Source: Plutella xylostella (lineage: Eukaryota; Arthropoda; Insecta; Lepidoptera; Plutellidae). From it: a stretch of 64,000 nt of DNA. The notes below the pieces were generated by a model. The model had not been told where the DNA came from and made no database searches. It was given only the letters and a program-made list of their open reading frames with translations. Positions 40,201 to 43,179 of the stretch are shown piece by piece (the first letter of the stretch is position 1; every line of letters starts with the position of its first letter). The DNA lies in assembly GCF_932276165.1 (NCBI RefSeq), contig NC_063995.1, forward strand, positions 4,464,001 to 4,528,000, given 5' to 3'. The translations under genes and the position numbers were made by a program.

Positions 40201-42828
40201 GGGCCATAAGTAATCACCCTATTGGAAGTTGCACTCATTTGTGCAAATGACCGCTAATTTCAAATCAGTTTTGATATTGGTGGACTAGACAAATGTAGAA
40301 TACAAGTTCAGAAGCCGTGGAGTGATACACTCCCCAAGAACGCGGAATAATTGTGTTTATTCAGTTTTCGGGTCGCCTTTTCTTTTTTCGTTTTATCTGT
40401 AATTTTTCCCTGCAATATCACCCAATTTAACCGTTTCAGACAGTATTTCTGGGGTTTTTTGAAGTCCCGTGTTTATGTGAATAAGCTCGTGACTCTGGAA
40501 GCCCTTAAGGACAACATTCGACACGAGTGTGAGAATCTCTCGCCCGAAGTTTTCGCTGAAGTGATGAGAAATGCCATAAAACGAGCCCGTATGGCAGTCA
40601 ATTGTAACGGCGCCCATTTGGCCGATGCGATATCACCTTCTAGACTTTACCAATAAAACTGTATAAAAGTTCAAATAATCATAATCAAAAAACAGAATCG
40701 AAGATTTCCATTTAGAAAAAAAATGAGAGCTAAACAACATCGGATGACTTATTTTGGTCCACCTGAACTAAGAAACAGTTCGTAACTATTACTACGTTAT
40801 CTTTTAATCATTCATTGGTAATATCAGTACAGCACTAGCTTAAATGGAGATGAAACATAATAAATTATAATACACGCGCATGGTAAACGTGTGTGTTGTT
40901 AAAAGCGGCGCAGGAAGATTCGAATTCAATATTCTTAATTTTTATCTCAAGGCTCGAGAAATTCTCGAGTCTTCAGATTTTTTTCTCGTCTCGAACCAAG
41001 CCGAATTTCTCGAATCTTCTCGAGCTCGAGAATTCTCGAGCAGAAACCCTAGGCACGGGTCTCCTTCTAATAAAGGAAGGGTTTGAGGCCTTTCAAGCTG
41101 CCCCTTTGGTCTGAAACTTGAAGCAAAGGCGTCTGACTAGGCTTTATGACTGCTGCCGTGTCAAATTATTTTACTTGCATTTTTTCGTCCGACTTGTGTC
41201 TTGAAGTTTCAGACCGACTAATAAAAAAGTACTTACACCCTGTATATCTTATCCTACTTATCTATAAATATAATACGACTCTAACGATCACTTGATAAAC
41301 TGTAAAATGAGTTTGACGACAGAAACATATTTTTAAATAAATAGCAACTCATTATACGATCGTTTTACTATCCGTTCAGAAGTACGAGGAGGAAGAAGAT
41401 CGTAAAACTTCTGTTAAGTGCTCTTTAGCTAACAAACTACTTTAATATATCTTTCCAGGATAATTCCCATAATTTAATTGTATAACTTTTGCAATTGCAA
41501 TGTGATTCTCGATTTCACAACGCATAATCAAATTTCAAAACTCGTTTTCAAAGTTTTGTTTTGAAAGCAATTATTCAAGATCTATTTCAAAGGAAATTAA
41601 AATTACGTCGTTCATCTGCCGGGCTTCGGTATGAGCGTATTTAGTATGGAAATTATTCTGCTAGGACTTAGGGAGGAAATCCAGCCAATAAAATTTCTCC
41701 CGTGCACCATTAATAAATTTTCAATAATTGAATCGAACGTCAGTCTCAGGCCGAGCCATAATCCCGAGGCCTATGATTTGAGTTCATTTAGATTTATGAG
41801 CGTCTCCCGGCCCGCGGCGGCGGCGCCCCGCTGGCTCCATACACTCTCTATTAGGTTATGGCTGATGCGATTATTCTAGTCCATTATTATATTAATCTCT
41901 TCACCCTGTACATTATCTACCGTGTATACCTAAATTTATAACATTATTGGCAGGGATATTTTATATTACTTACTTACAATCTCACTGATATAGGTAGTTT
42001 AGTCTCCAGTCTTATTTATTAACCTTTAAGCAATATCATACATACCTAGTATGTGAAATGTTGTTAATTTTAACATCCCATAAAAACCATATTGGTAAGA
42101 CTCGACCGGACTGGAAATCTCACTGATTGATGGCTACATAATGTTTTTCTAATCTATAGCCATAGTGTAGGTCACTGATACAGTAAAAGAGTTGATTGTA
42201 AACGTAGGTAAGTAGAACTTTAAATATTTGAATGAAGTCTTCAAGTGATATTTCTACCAAGGAGCGCTGCGTTTTCCATCCGACCGCTAACGGCTACCTG
42301 TCTTAGCTCGTCGGTCCAGGGTGCTGAAAATCGCTCTCCTTGAGAACTTGGTTAAATCGTTAACGGTTTCTCGCCGCATTGTCAGTTCAGCCTTCAGATA
42401 TTAATTAGGCGCTACTGACGATTTTAATGTAATCAAATAACTGATCATAAATAACATTATAAAACATATTATGGATGCTAAACACATTATTTTATGTTAT
42501 TTTGTAGCCATGGCGCACATAAATTTTAATTCGAAGTCCCTTTGATAAATCATAAAAAGCTTACCTTGCTGTCATTGCTGTGCAGCAGCAGCTTGAACCC
42601 GGAGAGCAGGTCGGAGCGCGCGTTGACGTCGGCCAGCGCCAGGTCGGCGGCGGGCATGCAGGCCTGGCCGCCCTGCCAGCCGCCCTCGCCCTCCATGGGG
42701 AAGATGCCCCCGATGTGCAGGTCGTCCTCCCGCCGCGCCGCGCCGCCGCCGCACGCCGCAGCCAGCGCCAGCGCGCCCAGCCAGCGCGCCCGACCGCGCC
42801 GCCCGCCCCACGCGCACACCCGCCCCAT
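1444..42828 (-). CDS. GABA-B-R1: Metabotropic GABA-B receptor subunit 1, whole gene span (14 coding exons, 840 aa)
   Basis: Class C G-protein-coupled receptor subunit of the plasma membrane that binds GABA; in animals it works as an obligate heterodimer with subunit 2, which couples to Gi/o. Fourteen exons joined at GT-AG sites give a continuous 2,523-nt frame. Seen in order: signal peptide (about 1-31), Venus-flytrap domain (about 36-450), seven membrane helices (about 465-730), coiled coil (about 752-790). Ligand-domain landmarks are present: GCSTVC and YGASSPALS (serines that contact GABA in mammalian GB1), GLFYV, and QEAPLAYDAVW (Glu and Asp). Length is close to the Drosophila orthologue as I recall it. 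The mammalian RSRR retention motif is not present as such; RSSR occurs near the C-terminus. Untranslated regions and promoter are not located. Identity is secure; individual junctions rest on phase, consensus and homology, not transcripts. Confidence 0.96.
1633..3098. other. Intron 13 of GABA-B-R1
   Basis: About 1.5 kb without a recognisable gene or mobile element. The stretch 2240-2370 is GC-rich with a short repeated GGCGCCAAGTGAG-like motif; it gives open frames on both strands but no recognisable protein. Confidence 0.5.
3099..3146 (-). repeat. 23-bp tandem duplication of the exon 13 end with a second splice donor
   Basis: On the minus strand the exon end CTCATTGCACAG|GTAATA is followed by CTTATTGCACAG|GTAAGG, a direct repeat with a 23-bp offset. 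The distal donor (GT at 3100-3099) is closer to the consensus than the proximal one. Its use would shift the frame and end translation after VICSLLHRKRSASAC, removing the rest of the coiled coil. Confidence 0.85.
3124..3261 (-). CDS. GABA-B-R1: GABA-B-R1 exon 13 (aa 733-778), start of cytoplasmic tail and coiled coil
   Basis: Acceptor TTGTGCAG|GTG and donor ACAG|GTAATA, phase 0, 46 codons. It encodes VIEVIRHPTERAESGRGSGS, a Gly/Ser linker, and the first heptads of the coiled coil (DEERYRDLLKENEELQQLIA). A second donor, CAG|GTAAGG, lies 23 bp downstream in a duplicated context; only the proximal donor keeps the coiled coil in frame with exon 14. Confidence 0.9.
3262..4279. other. Intron 12 of GABA-B-R1
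   Basis: About 1 kb of AT-rich sequence. A small AT-rich inverted repeat lies near 4130-4160. No coding or mobile feature recognised. Confidence 0.5.
4280..4536 (-). CDS. GABA-B-R1: GABA-B-R1 exon 12 (aa 647-732), helices 5 to 7
   Basis: Acceptor TCTTTCCAG|GCG (phase 1) and donor AAG|GTTGGT (phase 0), 257 nt. It encodes helix 5 (GYKGLVLVFGLFLAYETRS), helix 6 (YVGMSIYNVVVLCLITAPV) and helix 7 (FAFVSLAIVFCCFLSMALIF), ending in VPK. The intracellular loop 3 segment VKVRQINDSRYVG is typical of insect GABA-B-R1. Confidence 0.96.
5131..5198. repeat. Perfect 30-bp inverted repeat with 8-base loop, intron 11
   Basis: Bases 5131-5160 are the exact reverse complement of 5169-5198 (the stem starts GAGAAATAGTGCTCAATAAG). 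A transcript of either strand would fold into a long uninterrupted hairpin. Its perfection suggests recent origin; it is longer and more perfect than a typical microRNA precursor stem. Confidence 0.95.
5342..5596 (+). mobile_element. Helitron-like non-autonomous element, copy 1
   Basis: Begins TCCTAACTAATATTATAAAT, contains about 18 GTCT units, then a conserved body (ACTGAACGGATTTGAATGAA, GGTATACATACGGTCTAGAC) and ends GCGCGGGAACAGCTAG. It is flanked by A on the left and T on the right, as expected for Helitrons (5' TC, 3' CTAG, AT target). It closely resembles the widespread lepidopteran repeat I know as Lep1; the name is from memory. Confidence 0.85.
5760..5826. repeat. Inverted repeat in intron 11
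   Basis: TTATTTCACCATT and AATGGTGAAATAA flank a short GTGAAG-type centre, giving an imperfect hairpin of about 20 bp per arm. No known family recognised. Confidence 0.7.
5894..6098 (-). CDS. GABA-B-R1: GABA-B-R1 exon 11 (aa 579-646), helix 4 and extracellular loop 2
   Basis: Acceptor ATCCCACAG|AAG (phase 0) and donor CTCG|GTGAGT (phase 1), 205 nt. It encodes KRHGWKLYSMVGGLLALDA, CLLTAWQARDPLRRRVETF and the loop PLEAPRHHTDDVHIRPELEH with the conserved CES cysteine that pairs with helix 3, then EHNAVWL. Confidence 0.95.
6099..7373. other. Intron 10 of GABA-B-R1
   Basis: About 1.3 kb. A segment at 6680-6910 has a direct repeat around CACCGGGGTCGTTATCACTTTTTAATAT and CACTGGGGGTCTTTATCACTTTTTTATA with GGGTGTTGGCAAAAGTGG-type sequence, suggesting an old transposon end. 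Nothing codes. Confidence 0.45.
7374..7614 (-). CDS. GABA-B-R1: GABA-B-R1 exon 10 (aa 498-578), helices 2 and 3
   Basis: Acceptor CTCCCCAG|AGTG (phase 2) and donor AAG|GTTGGT (phase 0), 241 nt. It encodes VIQWSHPACNTVMLCGCCVC, FAAAVALGVDGRWVNPDAF, then CAARAWLLATGFSMAYGAMF and TKVWRVHRHTTKPKMESK. The first cysteine of CAARAW is the conserved class C extracellular cysteine. Helix 2 is richer in cysteine and alanine than in the Drosophila protein as I recall it. The acceptor region is amplified in the upstream intron. Confidence 0.94.
7575..8050 (-). repeat. About 91-bp tandem array repeating the exon 10 acceptor and first codons
   Basis: Five copies, counting the true exon end, of the sequence spanning the acceptor (ACTCCCCAG|GGTGATCC) and the first 12-14 codons of exon 10. 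The spacings are 108, 91, 91 and 90 bp, with the start of TTGCACGCC or its variants at 7585, 7693, 7784, 7875 and 7965. The decoy copies keep the pyrimidine tract and acceptor but run into an in-frame stop (ACA TAA) after the VIQWSHPACNTV codons in the better-preserved copies. The copies farthest from the exon are the most diverged. Confidence 0.93.
8051..9017. other. Intron 9 of GABA-B-R1, part between the two arrays
   Basis: AT-rich sequence without a recognisable gene. A short inverted repeat GAAAGCTTACA...TGTAAGCTTTC lies at 8816-8850. Confidence 0.45.
9018..9046 (-). repeat. Short displaced copy of an exon 9 segment
   Basis: About 20 of 22 bases match exon 9 at 9305-9327 (the segment around GATGCACAGCGC and GTCATGCA), located just beyond the 20-bp array. 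It suggests that duplication here involved the exon as well as the donor. Confidence 0.6.
9061..9246 (-). repeat. 20-bp minisatellite repeating the exon 9 splice donor
   Basis: On the minus strand the unit GTACGACCCCGTGTGTGCAG is repeated about eight to nine times directly after exon 9. Every unit contains AG|GTACG, so nine donor-like sites lie 20 bp apart (GT at 9246, 9226, and so on to about 9086). The same unit also ends in GTGTGTGCAG, an acceptor-like sequence. No stop codon occurs in any minus frame through the array, which would read as a 20-residue cysteine- and arginine-rich repeat if retained. Confidence 0.95.
9247..9397 (-). CDS. GABA-B-R1: GABA-B-R1 exon 9 (aa 448-497), transmembrane helix 1
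   Basis: Acceptor CCCCCGCAG|GAG (phase 1) and donor CGCAG|GTACGA (phase 2), 151 nt. It encodes GKVPPDRTVVVTELRTV, then helix 1 (SLPLFACMTALCIAGSLAAA and GLIVFNV), then the basic start of intracellular loop 1 (MHRHR). The donor is immediately followed by a 20-bp tandem array in which every unit repeats the donor, so the exact donor used cannot be settled from DNA; the first gives the conserved loop sequence HRHR-RVIQ. Confidence 0.92.
9398..11519. other. Intron 8 of GABA-B-R1
   Basis: About 2.1 kb. A direct repeat of CCCGTCATCCCGTATCCATAC occurs at about 9549 and 9663. Otherwise no coding or mobile feature is recognisable. Confidence 0.45.
11520..11861 (-). repeat. 157-bp tandem repeat carrying two partial copies of exon 8 with donors
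   Basis: Two extra copies of the last 101 bases of exon 8 (11705-11805 and 11548-11648), each followed by GTGAGTACATTGTACTAC, lie exactly 157 bp apart. Each lacks the first 41 bases of the exon and its acceptor; in their place is about 55 bp of intron sequence. The reading frame through the copies (IEQLSDNHYVK) remains intact, with one change in the last copy (IEKLSDN). They look like a recent tandem duplication. An AG directly before the ATC GAG codons could in principle act as an acceptor, but no pyrimidine tract precedes it. Confidence 0.9.
11862..12003 (-). CDS. GABA-B-R1: GABA-B-R1 exon 8 (aa 401-447), end of ligand domain
   Basis: Acceptor TCTCACGCAG|GGT and donor GTCG|GTGAGT (phase 1), 142 nt. 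It encodes GLVAFSSQGDRIALTQIEQL, SDNHYVKLGYYDTQADNL and TWLERERWVG. Its last 101 bases and donor are repeated twice downstream in the same orientation (donor bases at 11705 and 11548). The copy used here is the only one with the complete 5' part and a normal acceptor. Confidence 0.93.
12004..12687. other. Intron 7 of GABA-B-R1
   Basis: About 680 bp of AT-rich sequence with nothing recognisable. Confidence 0.5.
12688..12815 (-). CDS. GABA-B-R1: GABA-B-R1 exon 7 (aa 358-400), ligand domain
   Basis: Acceptor TCCCGCAG|CAT and donor TCT|GTGAGT, 128 nt. It encodes AFNKTMEKLAKSGLSLKNF, TYTNKKIADDIYEAINSTSF and LGVS. It ends in phase 0, which matters because both the true exon 8 and a possible internal acceptor in the downstream exon-8 copies would also be phase 0. 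Confidence 0.94.
12891..13006 (-). CDS. GABA-B-R1: GABA-B-R1 exon 6 (aa 319-357), ligand domain
   Basis: Donor TTAG|GTAAAA, phase 1. Two in-frame acceptors lie six bases apart: TTAG|GTCCAG and GTCCAG|ACTAAAC. The upstream one gives EDFRSRLNEAL, which keeps the length of the insect motif FRxRLN, so it is preferred; the other would delete two residues. It encodes REAGYDIDGERFPEGY and QEAPLAYDAVWAVAL, whose Glu and Asp are GABA-binding positions. A Helitron-like repeat inserted 28 bp upstream of the acceptor. Confidence 0.9.
13034..13260 (-). mobile_element. Helitron-like non-autonomous element, copy 2
   Basis: Same family as at 5342, inverted. The 3' CTAG end lies at 13034-13037 and the 5' TC end at 13259-13260, with T and A flanks in the expected order. 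About ten GTCT units. Its 3' end is only 28 bp upstream of the exon 6 acceptor, inside the branch-point region. Confidence 0.85.
14155..14424 (+). mobile_element. tRNA-derived SINE, copy 1
   Basis: The tRNA-like head holds an A box (TGGCGTAGTGGTTAGTG) and a B box (GGTTCGATTCC) separated by about 30 bases. A lepidopteran-type body follows (ATATCAGCTGTCCGACACCC, CTTGGGGTTGGATGGCCGTG) and the element ends in an ATT repeat. The same element occurs inverted near 37194. Confidence 0.88.
15622..15965 (-). mobile_element. Degraded RTE LINE 3' end fragment
   Basis: Minus-strand translation gives pieces of the same C-terminus as the LINE at 18177 (MLGVSLMDRIRNEVIRQRTE, LKWQWAGQ, SLGEAYVQQW) in shifting frames, so it is broken. 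The 3' end reads ...CCTATGTCCAGCAGTGG and then a GATGATG-type tail. It is 5'-truncated. Confidence 0.8.
15966..17394. other. Intron 5 segment without recognisable features
   Basis: AT-rich intron sequence. The part at 15966-16140 may be more transposon debris (it contains CCACCTCGGTTTTGACTGAGCC) but I cannot assign it. Confidence 0.4.
17395..18110. repeat. Foldback-like element with arms of degenerate short words
   Basis: The left arm (about 17395-17545) is built from words such as CTCGTTTCGCC, ATGGCATAA, TTTCGCATAATCTTG and TTAGCCTAATAATG. The right arm (about 17890-18105) has their reverse complements (GGCGAAGTG, TTATGCC, TTATGCGAAACGAG, AAGATTAGGCGAGATGAG). The centre includes a purine/pyrimidine stretch rich in CTCCGCTTCGCTGCGCTCCG. 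No open frame. It looks like an inverted-repeat mobile sequence. Confidence 0.6.
18177..20423 (-). mobile_element. RTE-type non-LTR retrotransposon, 5'-truncated, with open reverse transcriptase frame
   Basis: A 748-codon open frame. From about residue 55 on it is a LINE polyprotein lacking the N-terminal endonuclease. Reverse transcriptase motifs in order: LKNNKAPGDDGI, KNYRPIALLSHVYKLFSRVI, EQAGFRKGYSTIDHI, LCLAFVDYEKAFD, GVRQGDVISPKLF, and the catalytic FADD in LRFADDIVIMA. A C-terminal region follows (YGAETWCFTKGL, LKWQWAGHVARR, GRPPTRWSDDL, LGEAYVQQW). It ends TTEG-stop followed by a GA-rich tail. The frame is uninterrupted, which suggests recent insertion, but without an endonuclease or 5' end it cannot be autonomous. 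It lies in intron 5 in the same orientation as the receptor gene. The first 50 or so residues are probably flanking sequence. Confidence 0.93.
20424..21042. other. Intron 5 segment, nothing recognised
   Basis: AT-rich sequence with no coding or repeat signal that I can support. Confidence 0.4.
21044..21262. mobile_element. MITE of about 220 bp with 50-bp terminal inverted repeats
   Basis: The left end CGGTGGCCTGCGCCTAAAAG (continuing TATATACAGGCGGA) is matched in inverse at the right end (TCCGCCTGTATACTTTTAGG, CGCAGGCCACCG). Both ends are flanked by TA within GTAC, consistent with a Tc1/mariner-type target duplication. No coding capacity. Confidence 0.88.
21300..22320. other. Intron 5 segment with possible transposon debris
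   Basis: Short minus-strand open stretches (for example the 71-codon one from 21780) lack motifs I recognise and are interrupted. Probably decayed mobile-element sequence. Confidence 0.3.
22325..22440 (-). mobile_element. Small fragment of RTE LINE
   Basis: The minus strand reads KVFNQ then VLPVMTYCAETW, matching the FNQCVLPVMTYGAETW segment of the LINE at 18177. The fragment is short and isolated in intron 5, just beyond exon 5. Confidence 0.7.
22525..22693 (-). CDS. GABA-B-R1: GABA-B-R1 exon 5 (aa 263-318), ligand domain
   Basis: Acceptor CCCGGCAG|GT (phase 1) and donor TTCAG|GTGATA (phase 2), 169 nt. It encodes GWYEDNWFETNLEREGIEC, EQMREAAEGHLTTEALMW and NQTTISGMTSEDF. A roughly 50-bp sequence is tandemly duplicated in the intron just upstream of the acceptor (22713-22813). 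The donor GTGATA is weaker than the others in the gene. Confidence 0.94.
22713..22813. repeat. Roughly 50-bp tandem duplication upstream of exon 5
   Basis: GATACTGGCCGGTGA...CGTTTGAATTTGGAACTTTG occurs twice in a row, starting at about 22717 and 22769, in the intron about 20 bp upstream of the exon 5 acceptor. The second copy has a short deletion. Confidence 0.85.
23163..23285 (-). mobile_element. LINE 3' terminus with TAAG tail
   Basis: The minus strand reads ELAQNREDWRTLMSEAKIHF then GSLSQRSK-stop, followed by a TAAG tandem repeat. This is the typical C-terminus and short-repeat tail of a non-LTR element, different from the one at 18177. Severely 5'-truncated. Confidence 0.6.
23286..27540. 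other. Intron 4 of GABA-B-R1, noncoding
   Basis: About 4.2 kb without recognisable genes. Two GC-richer stretches, 26580-26960 and 27200-27520, stand out from the AT-rich surroundings and contain several TTTAT/ATAAA and TAATTA-like words; they could be regulatory, but this is only an impression. Confidence 0.35.
27541..27772. mobile_element. Palindromic MITE-like inverted repeat, intron 4
   Basis: The arms match in inverse over about 100 bp: left ATTCGATACTACACAAA ... GTCACTTTTGGAACTAAC ... GACAGTGACAGTTAACGATA; right arm the complement (TATCGTTAACTGTCACTG, GTTAGTTCCAAAAGTGTCA, TTTGTGTAGATTCGAA). Short loop, no coding sequence. Confidence 0.85.
27791..28071. mobile_element. MITE of 281 bp with TA target duplication, beside the exon 4 donor
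   Basis: Terminal repeats CCCGTATCATGAAAA and TTTTCATGATACGGG are flanked by TA on both sides. The inside is rich in TTCGAA/TTCGAT words, and the sequence TTGACAGCACTTTCGAA occurs twice. Its right end is about 36 bp from the exon 4 donor. Confidence 0.85.
28109..28325 (-). CDS. GABA-B-R1: GABA-B-R1 exon 4 (aa 191-262), ligand domain lobe 2
   Basis: Acceptor TTCCCCAG|ACG (phase 0) and donor ATCG|GTGAGT (phase 1), 217 nt. It encodes TVEDLEAHCKKAGIEIV, VIVGLFYVVAARRVLCEVY and GKSYVWFFI. The tyrosine of GLFYV aligns with a binding-cleft tyrosine of GB1. A 281-bp short inverted-repeat element ends about 37 bp past the donor. Confidence 0.95.
28326..31324. other. Intron 3 of GABA-B-R1, part without features
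   Basis: About 3 kb of AT-rich sequence, with a short GC-rich stretch at 29190-29240. No gene or mobile element recognised. Confidence 0.4.
31325..31417 (+). mobile_element. RTE LINE 3' terminus fragment
   Basis: Nearly identical to the last 90 bases of the LINE at 18177 (GATGGCGGGTGACCGTTTGG, AGGCCTATGTCCAACAGTGG) and ending in the same GGCTGAGAGAGAG tail, but on the plus strand. An extreme 5' truncation. Confidence 0.88.
32241..32459 (+). mobile_element. Helitron-like non-autonomous element, copy 3
   Basis: Same family as at 5342. Only three GTCT units. The 5' TCCTAA motif is reiterated (possible starts at 32241 and 32257), and there is a small direct duplication (CATAGGGAACATA). Ends CTAG at 32456-32459, 12 bp before the 3.3-kb inverted-repeat element. 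Confidence 0.85.
32640..33010. repeat. Tandem subterminal repeats (about 73 bp) of the 3.3-kb element
   Basis: Four to five copies of a unit containing GCAGAAAGGACTCAA, a variable dinucleotide, then CTGAGTCGTTTTAG, GAAATACTTATTCATT and ACAATTTGTATTTA. Each copy holds a small inverted repeat, GACTCAA...TGAGTC, which echoes the terminal repeat. Confidence 0.88.
33465..33880 (+). pseudogene. Decayed LINE endonuclease fragment inside the 3.3-kb element
   Basis: The plus strand reads KVTWFSHDCRTGNQIDHILI and, in another frame, VKSDHHLVVGKI, the C-terminal signature of a LINE apurinic endonuclease (NQIDHI and SDHH). Frames change and stops intervene, so it is dead. Confidence 0.65.
34290..34510 (+). 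mobile_element. LINE-like 3' fragment
   Basis: Contains GGGTTGCCCAATTACCCGTC, TTGGGGTCCACTAACCCACA and GGAGACCCATGCCCCGGCAG followed by a TGATGATGG-type tail, resembling a 3' non-LTR sequence common in moth genomes. Recognised by pattern only. Confidence 0.5.
34594..34635. repeat. 17-bp perfect inverted repeat
   Basis: CCATACGATCGCTGAAA and its reverse complement are separated by about 7 bases. No family recognised. Confidence 0.8.
34728..35302. repeat. Three tandem copies of a unit of about 180-200 bp
   Basis: The unit contains ATGAGGTTTGCTTTCCGTC, TTATCCTGAAAATTATGGGA, TAGGCTTCTATTTTGTAAAA, ATCAAAATCGGTTAAGTTGA and TCCAGAGTTTTGCGCTTGGG. Copies 2 and 3 are much closer to each other than to copy 1. 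Located inside the 3.3-kb element. Confidence 0.9.
35773..35943 (-). CDS. GABA-B-R1: GABA-B-R1 exon 3 (aa 134-190), ligand domain
   Basis: Acceptor CTCCCGCAG|TTG and donor TCG|GTGAGT, phase 0, 57 codons. It encodes LCYGASSPALSDRARF, FRTHPSATVHNPTRIKLM and GWSRIAILQQAEEVFIS, strongly conserved in GABA-B subunit 1. The exon sits between two inverted-repeat elements: one begins about 33 bp upstream of its acceptor and the other ends 13 bp past its donor. Confidence 0.95.
35977..36635. mobile_element. MITE of about 660 bp with roughly 85-bp inverted repeats, upstream of exon 3
   Basis: Left TATATATGTCGCAGGCATCT ... GGTTTAATCTCCTGTTTGAT ... ACCGCTAGCCCGTTCATTGG is mirrored at the right (CCAATGAACGGGCTAGCGGT, AGATGCCTGCGACATATATA). 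No coding sequence. Its left end is about 33 bp from the exon 3 acceptor. Confidence 0.9.
36645..36715 (-). mobile_element. tRNA-like SINE head fragment next to the MITE
   Basis: The minus strand reads GCGGTGGTAGCTCAGTCGGG then TAAGCGGCCGCTTCTCACGC, resembling the D and anticodon arms of a tRNA-derived SINE. There is no B box; the sequence is cut off where the MITE begins. It is not a functional tRNA. Confidence 0.55.
37194..37452 (-). mobile_element. tRNA-derived SINE, copy 2
   Basis: Inverted copy of the element at 14155. B box (in reverse) GGAATCGAACC, A box near 37425, the same body, and an AAAT-type repeat at its 3' end. Intron 2. Confidence 0.88.
37694..37822. repeat. Two consecutive perfect hairpins (26-bp and about 21-bp stems)
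   Basis: 37694-37719 is the exact complement of 37725-37750 (starting GTATATAATCTCACGAGCAA) with a 5-base loop. It is followed at 37775-37821 by CAAAGTTTCTATGGAAAAAA and its complement around a T/A-rich loop. Probably ends of small inverted-repeat elements. Confidence 0.9.
37823..39728. other. Intron 2 of GABA-B-R1, part without features
   Basis: About 1.9 kb of AT-rich sequence without recognisable genes or repeats. Confidence 0.4.
39729..39863 (-). CDS. GABA-B-R1: GABA-B-R1 exon 2 (aa 89-133), ligand domain lobe 1
   Basis: Acceptor CTGTCTGCAG|TGC and donor GTG|GTATGT, both phase 0, 45 codons. It encodes CEPGLGASVMYNLLY, LLLLAGCSTVC and EAAKMWNLMV. The serine in GCSTVC corresponds to a GABA-contacting serine of mammalian GB1. 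The choice of GTG|GTATGT over the GT three bases upstream is supported because NLMV-LCYGASSP then matches the length of other insect GABA-B-R1 proteins. Confidence 0.93.
40196..40767. mobile_element. Nested Tc1/mariner-like remnant
   Basis: Degenerate inverted ends, AGGTGGGCCATAAGTAATCA on the left and the complement of AGGTGGACCAAAATAAGTCA on the right, enclose a transposase tail. The element is internally deleted. Confidence 0.7.
40447..40656 (+). pseudogene. C-terminal fragment of a Tc1/mariner-type DDE transposase
   Basis: The open frame reads FWGFLKSRVYVNKLVTLEAL, then KDNIRHECENLSPEVFAEVM and RNAIKRARMAVNCNGAHLAD to a stop. This matches the usual end of insect Tc1/mariner-like transposases (LKSxVY, TLExLKxNI, VMxNxxxRxxxCxxxxGxHL). 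The catalytic domain is missing, so it is a remnant. Confidence 0.8.
41052..42564. other. Intron 1 of GABA-B-R1, remaining part
   Basis: About 1.5 kb. The segment 41740-41880 is GC-richer and lacks repeats; nothing codes. Confidence 0.4.
42565..42828 (-). CDS. GABA-B-R1: GABA-B-R1 exon 1: start codon, signal peptide, start of ligand domain (aa 1-88)
   Basis: The ATG at 42828 begins MGRVCAWGGRRGRARW followed by the hydrophobic run LGALALAAACGGG, a signal peptide. The ligand domain starts at LHIGGIFPMEG and continues to LLLHSNDSK. The donor is AAG|GTAAGC, phase 0. The exon is very GC-rich, unlike the surrounding introns. The frame stays open for 117 codons upstream of this ATG, but only this ATG directly precedes a standard signal peptide, so I chose it. 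Confidence 0.9.
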
Positions 42829-43179
42829 ACCACTACATAATTGCACTATCGCTTTAACTAATAACAATACTATATCGTAACACATTGTCCTAGTTCGTAA
42901 ACTACATGCTATGCATGCTTTTAATTTGACTAGCGGACGCTTTGAAAAATTAAAGTTCACTCGCGGGAGAGGGATCGCGGTGTCTCCTCGATGGAAGTGA
43001 GACACCCGGAGAAAATGTAGACATAGCCTAATAAGCGTGTAGTTAGCGATGATGGGCGTGAGCGGCGGCGGCGGCGGGGCGCGCGGGCGGGGCGGCGCGG
43101 GCGCAGGCCGGCCCGCGGGGCGCGCCGGGGTCATCGCACCCGACCCCTGCATCGCGTCATTGTTCCTCTCTTCTCCCAT
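42829..43179 (-). other. Probable 5' leader of GABA-B-R1, open in frame with exon 1
   Basis: The 117 codons upstream of the chosen start have no stop and include further in-frame ATGs, the first at 43179. The translated sequence is proline/alanine-rich and low in complexity, then carries a second hydrophobic stretch (YDIVLLLVKAIVQLC) just before the chosen ATG. It is most simply GC-rich 5' leader sequence. An alternative upstream start cannot be excluded. No TATA box is evident. Confidence 0.45.

Larger units (their letters stand above)
39961..41051. mobile_element. DNA transposon remnant (hAT-like ends) with 7-bp target duplication
   Basis: The ends TAGGGTTTCTG and CAGAAACCCTA are flanked by GGCACGG on both sides (39954-39960 and 41052-41058). 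Subterminal regions on both sides are packed with TTCTCGAG/CTCGAGAA words. The terminal sequence is hAT-like but hAT normally duplicates 8 bp, so the superfamily is tentative. A mariner-like remnant is nested inside. Confidence 0.82.

Noticed and set aside
42542..42880. Plus-strand open frames opposite exon 1
   Set aside because: GC-rich shadow of the receptor signal-peptide exon.
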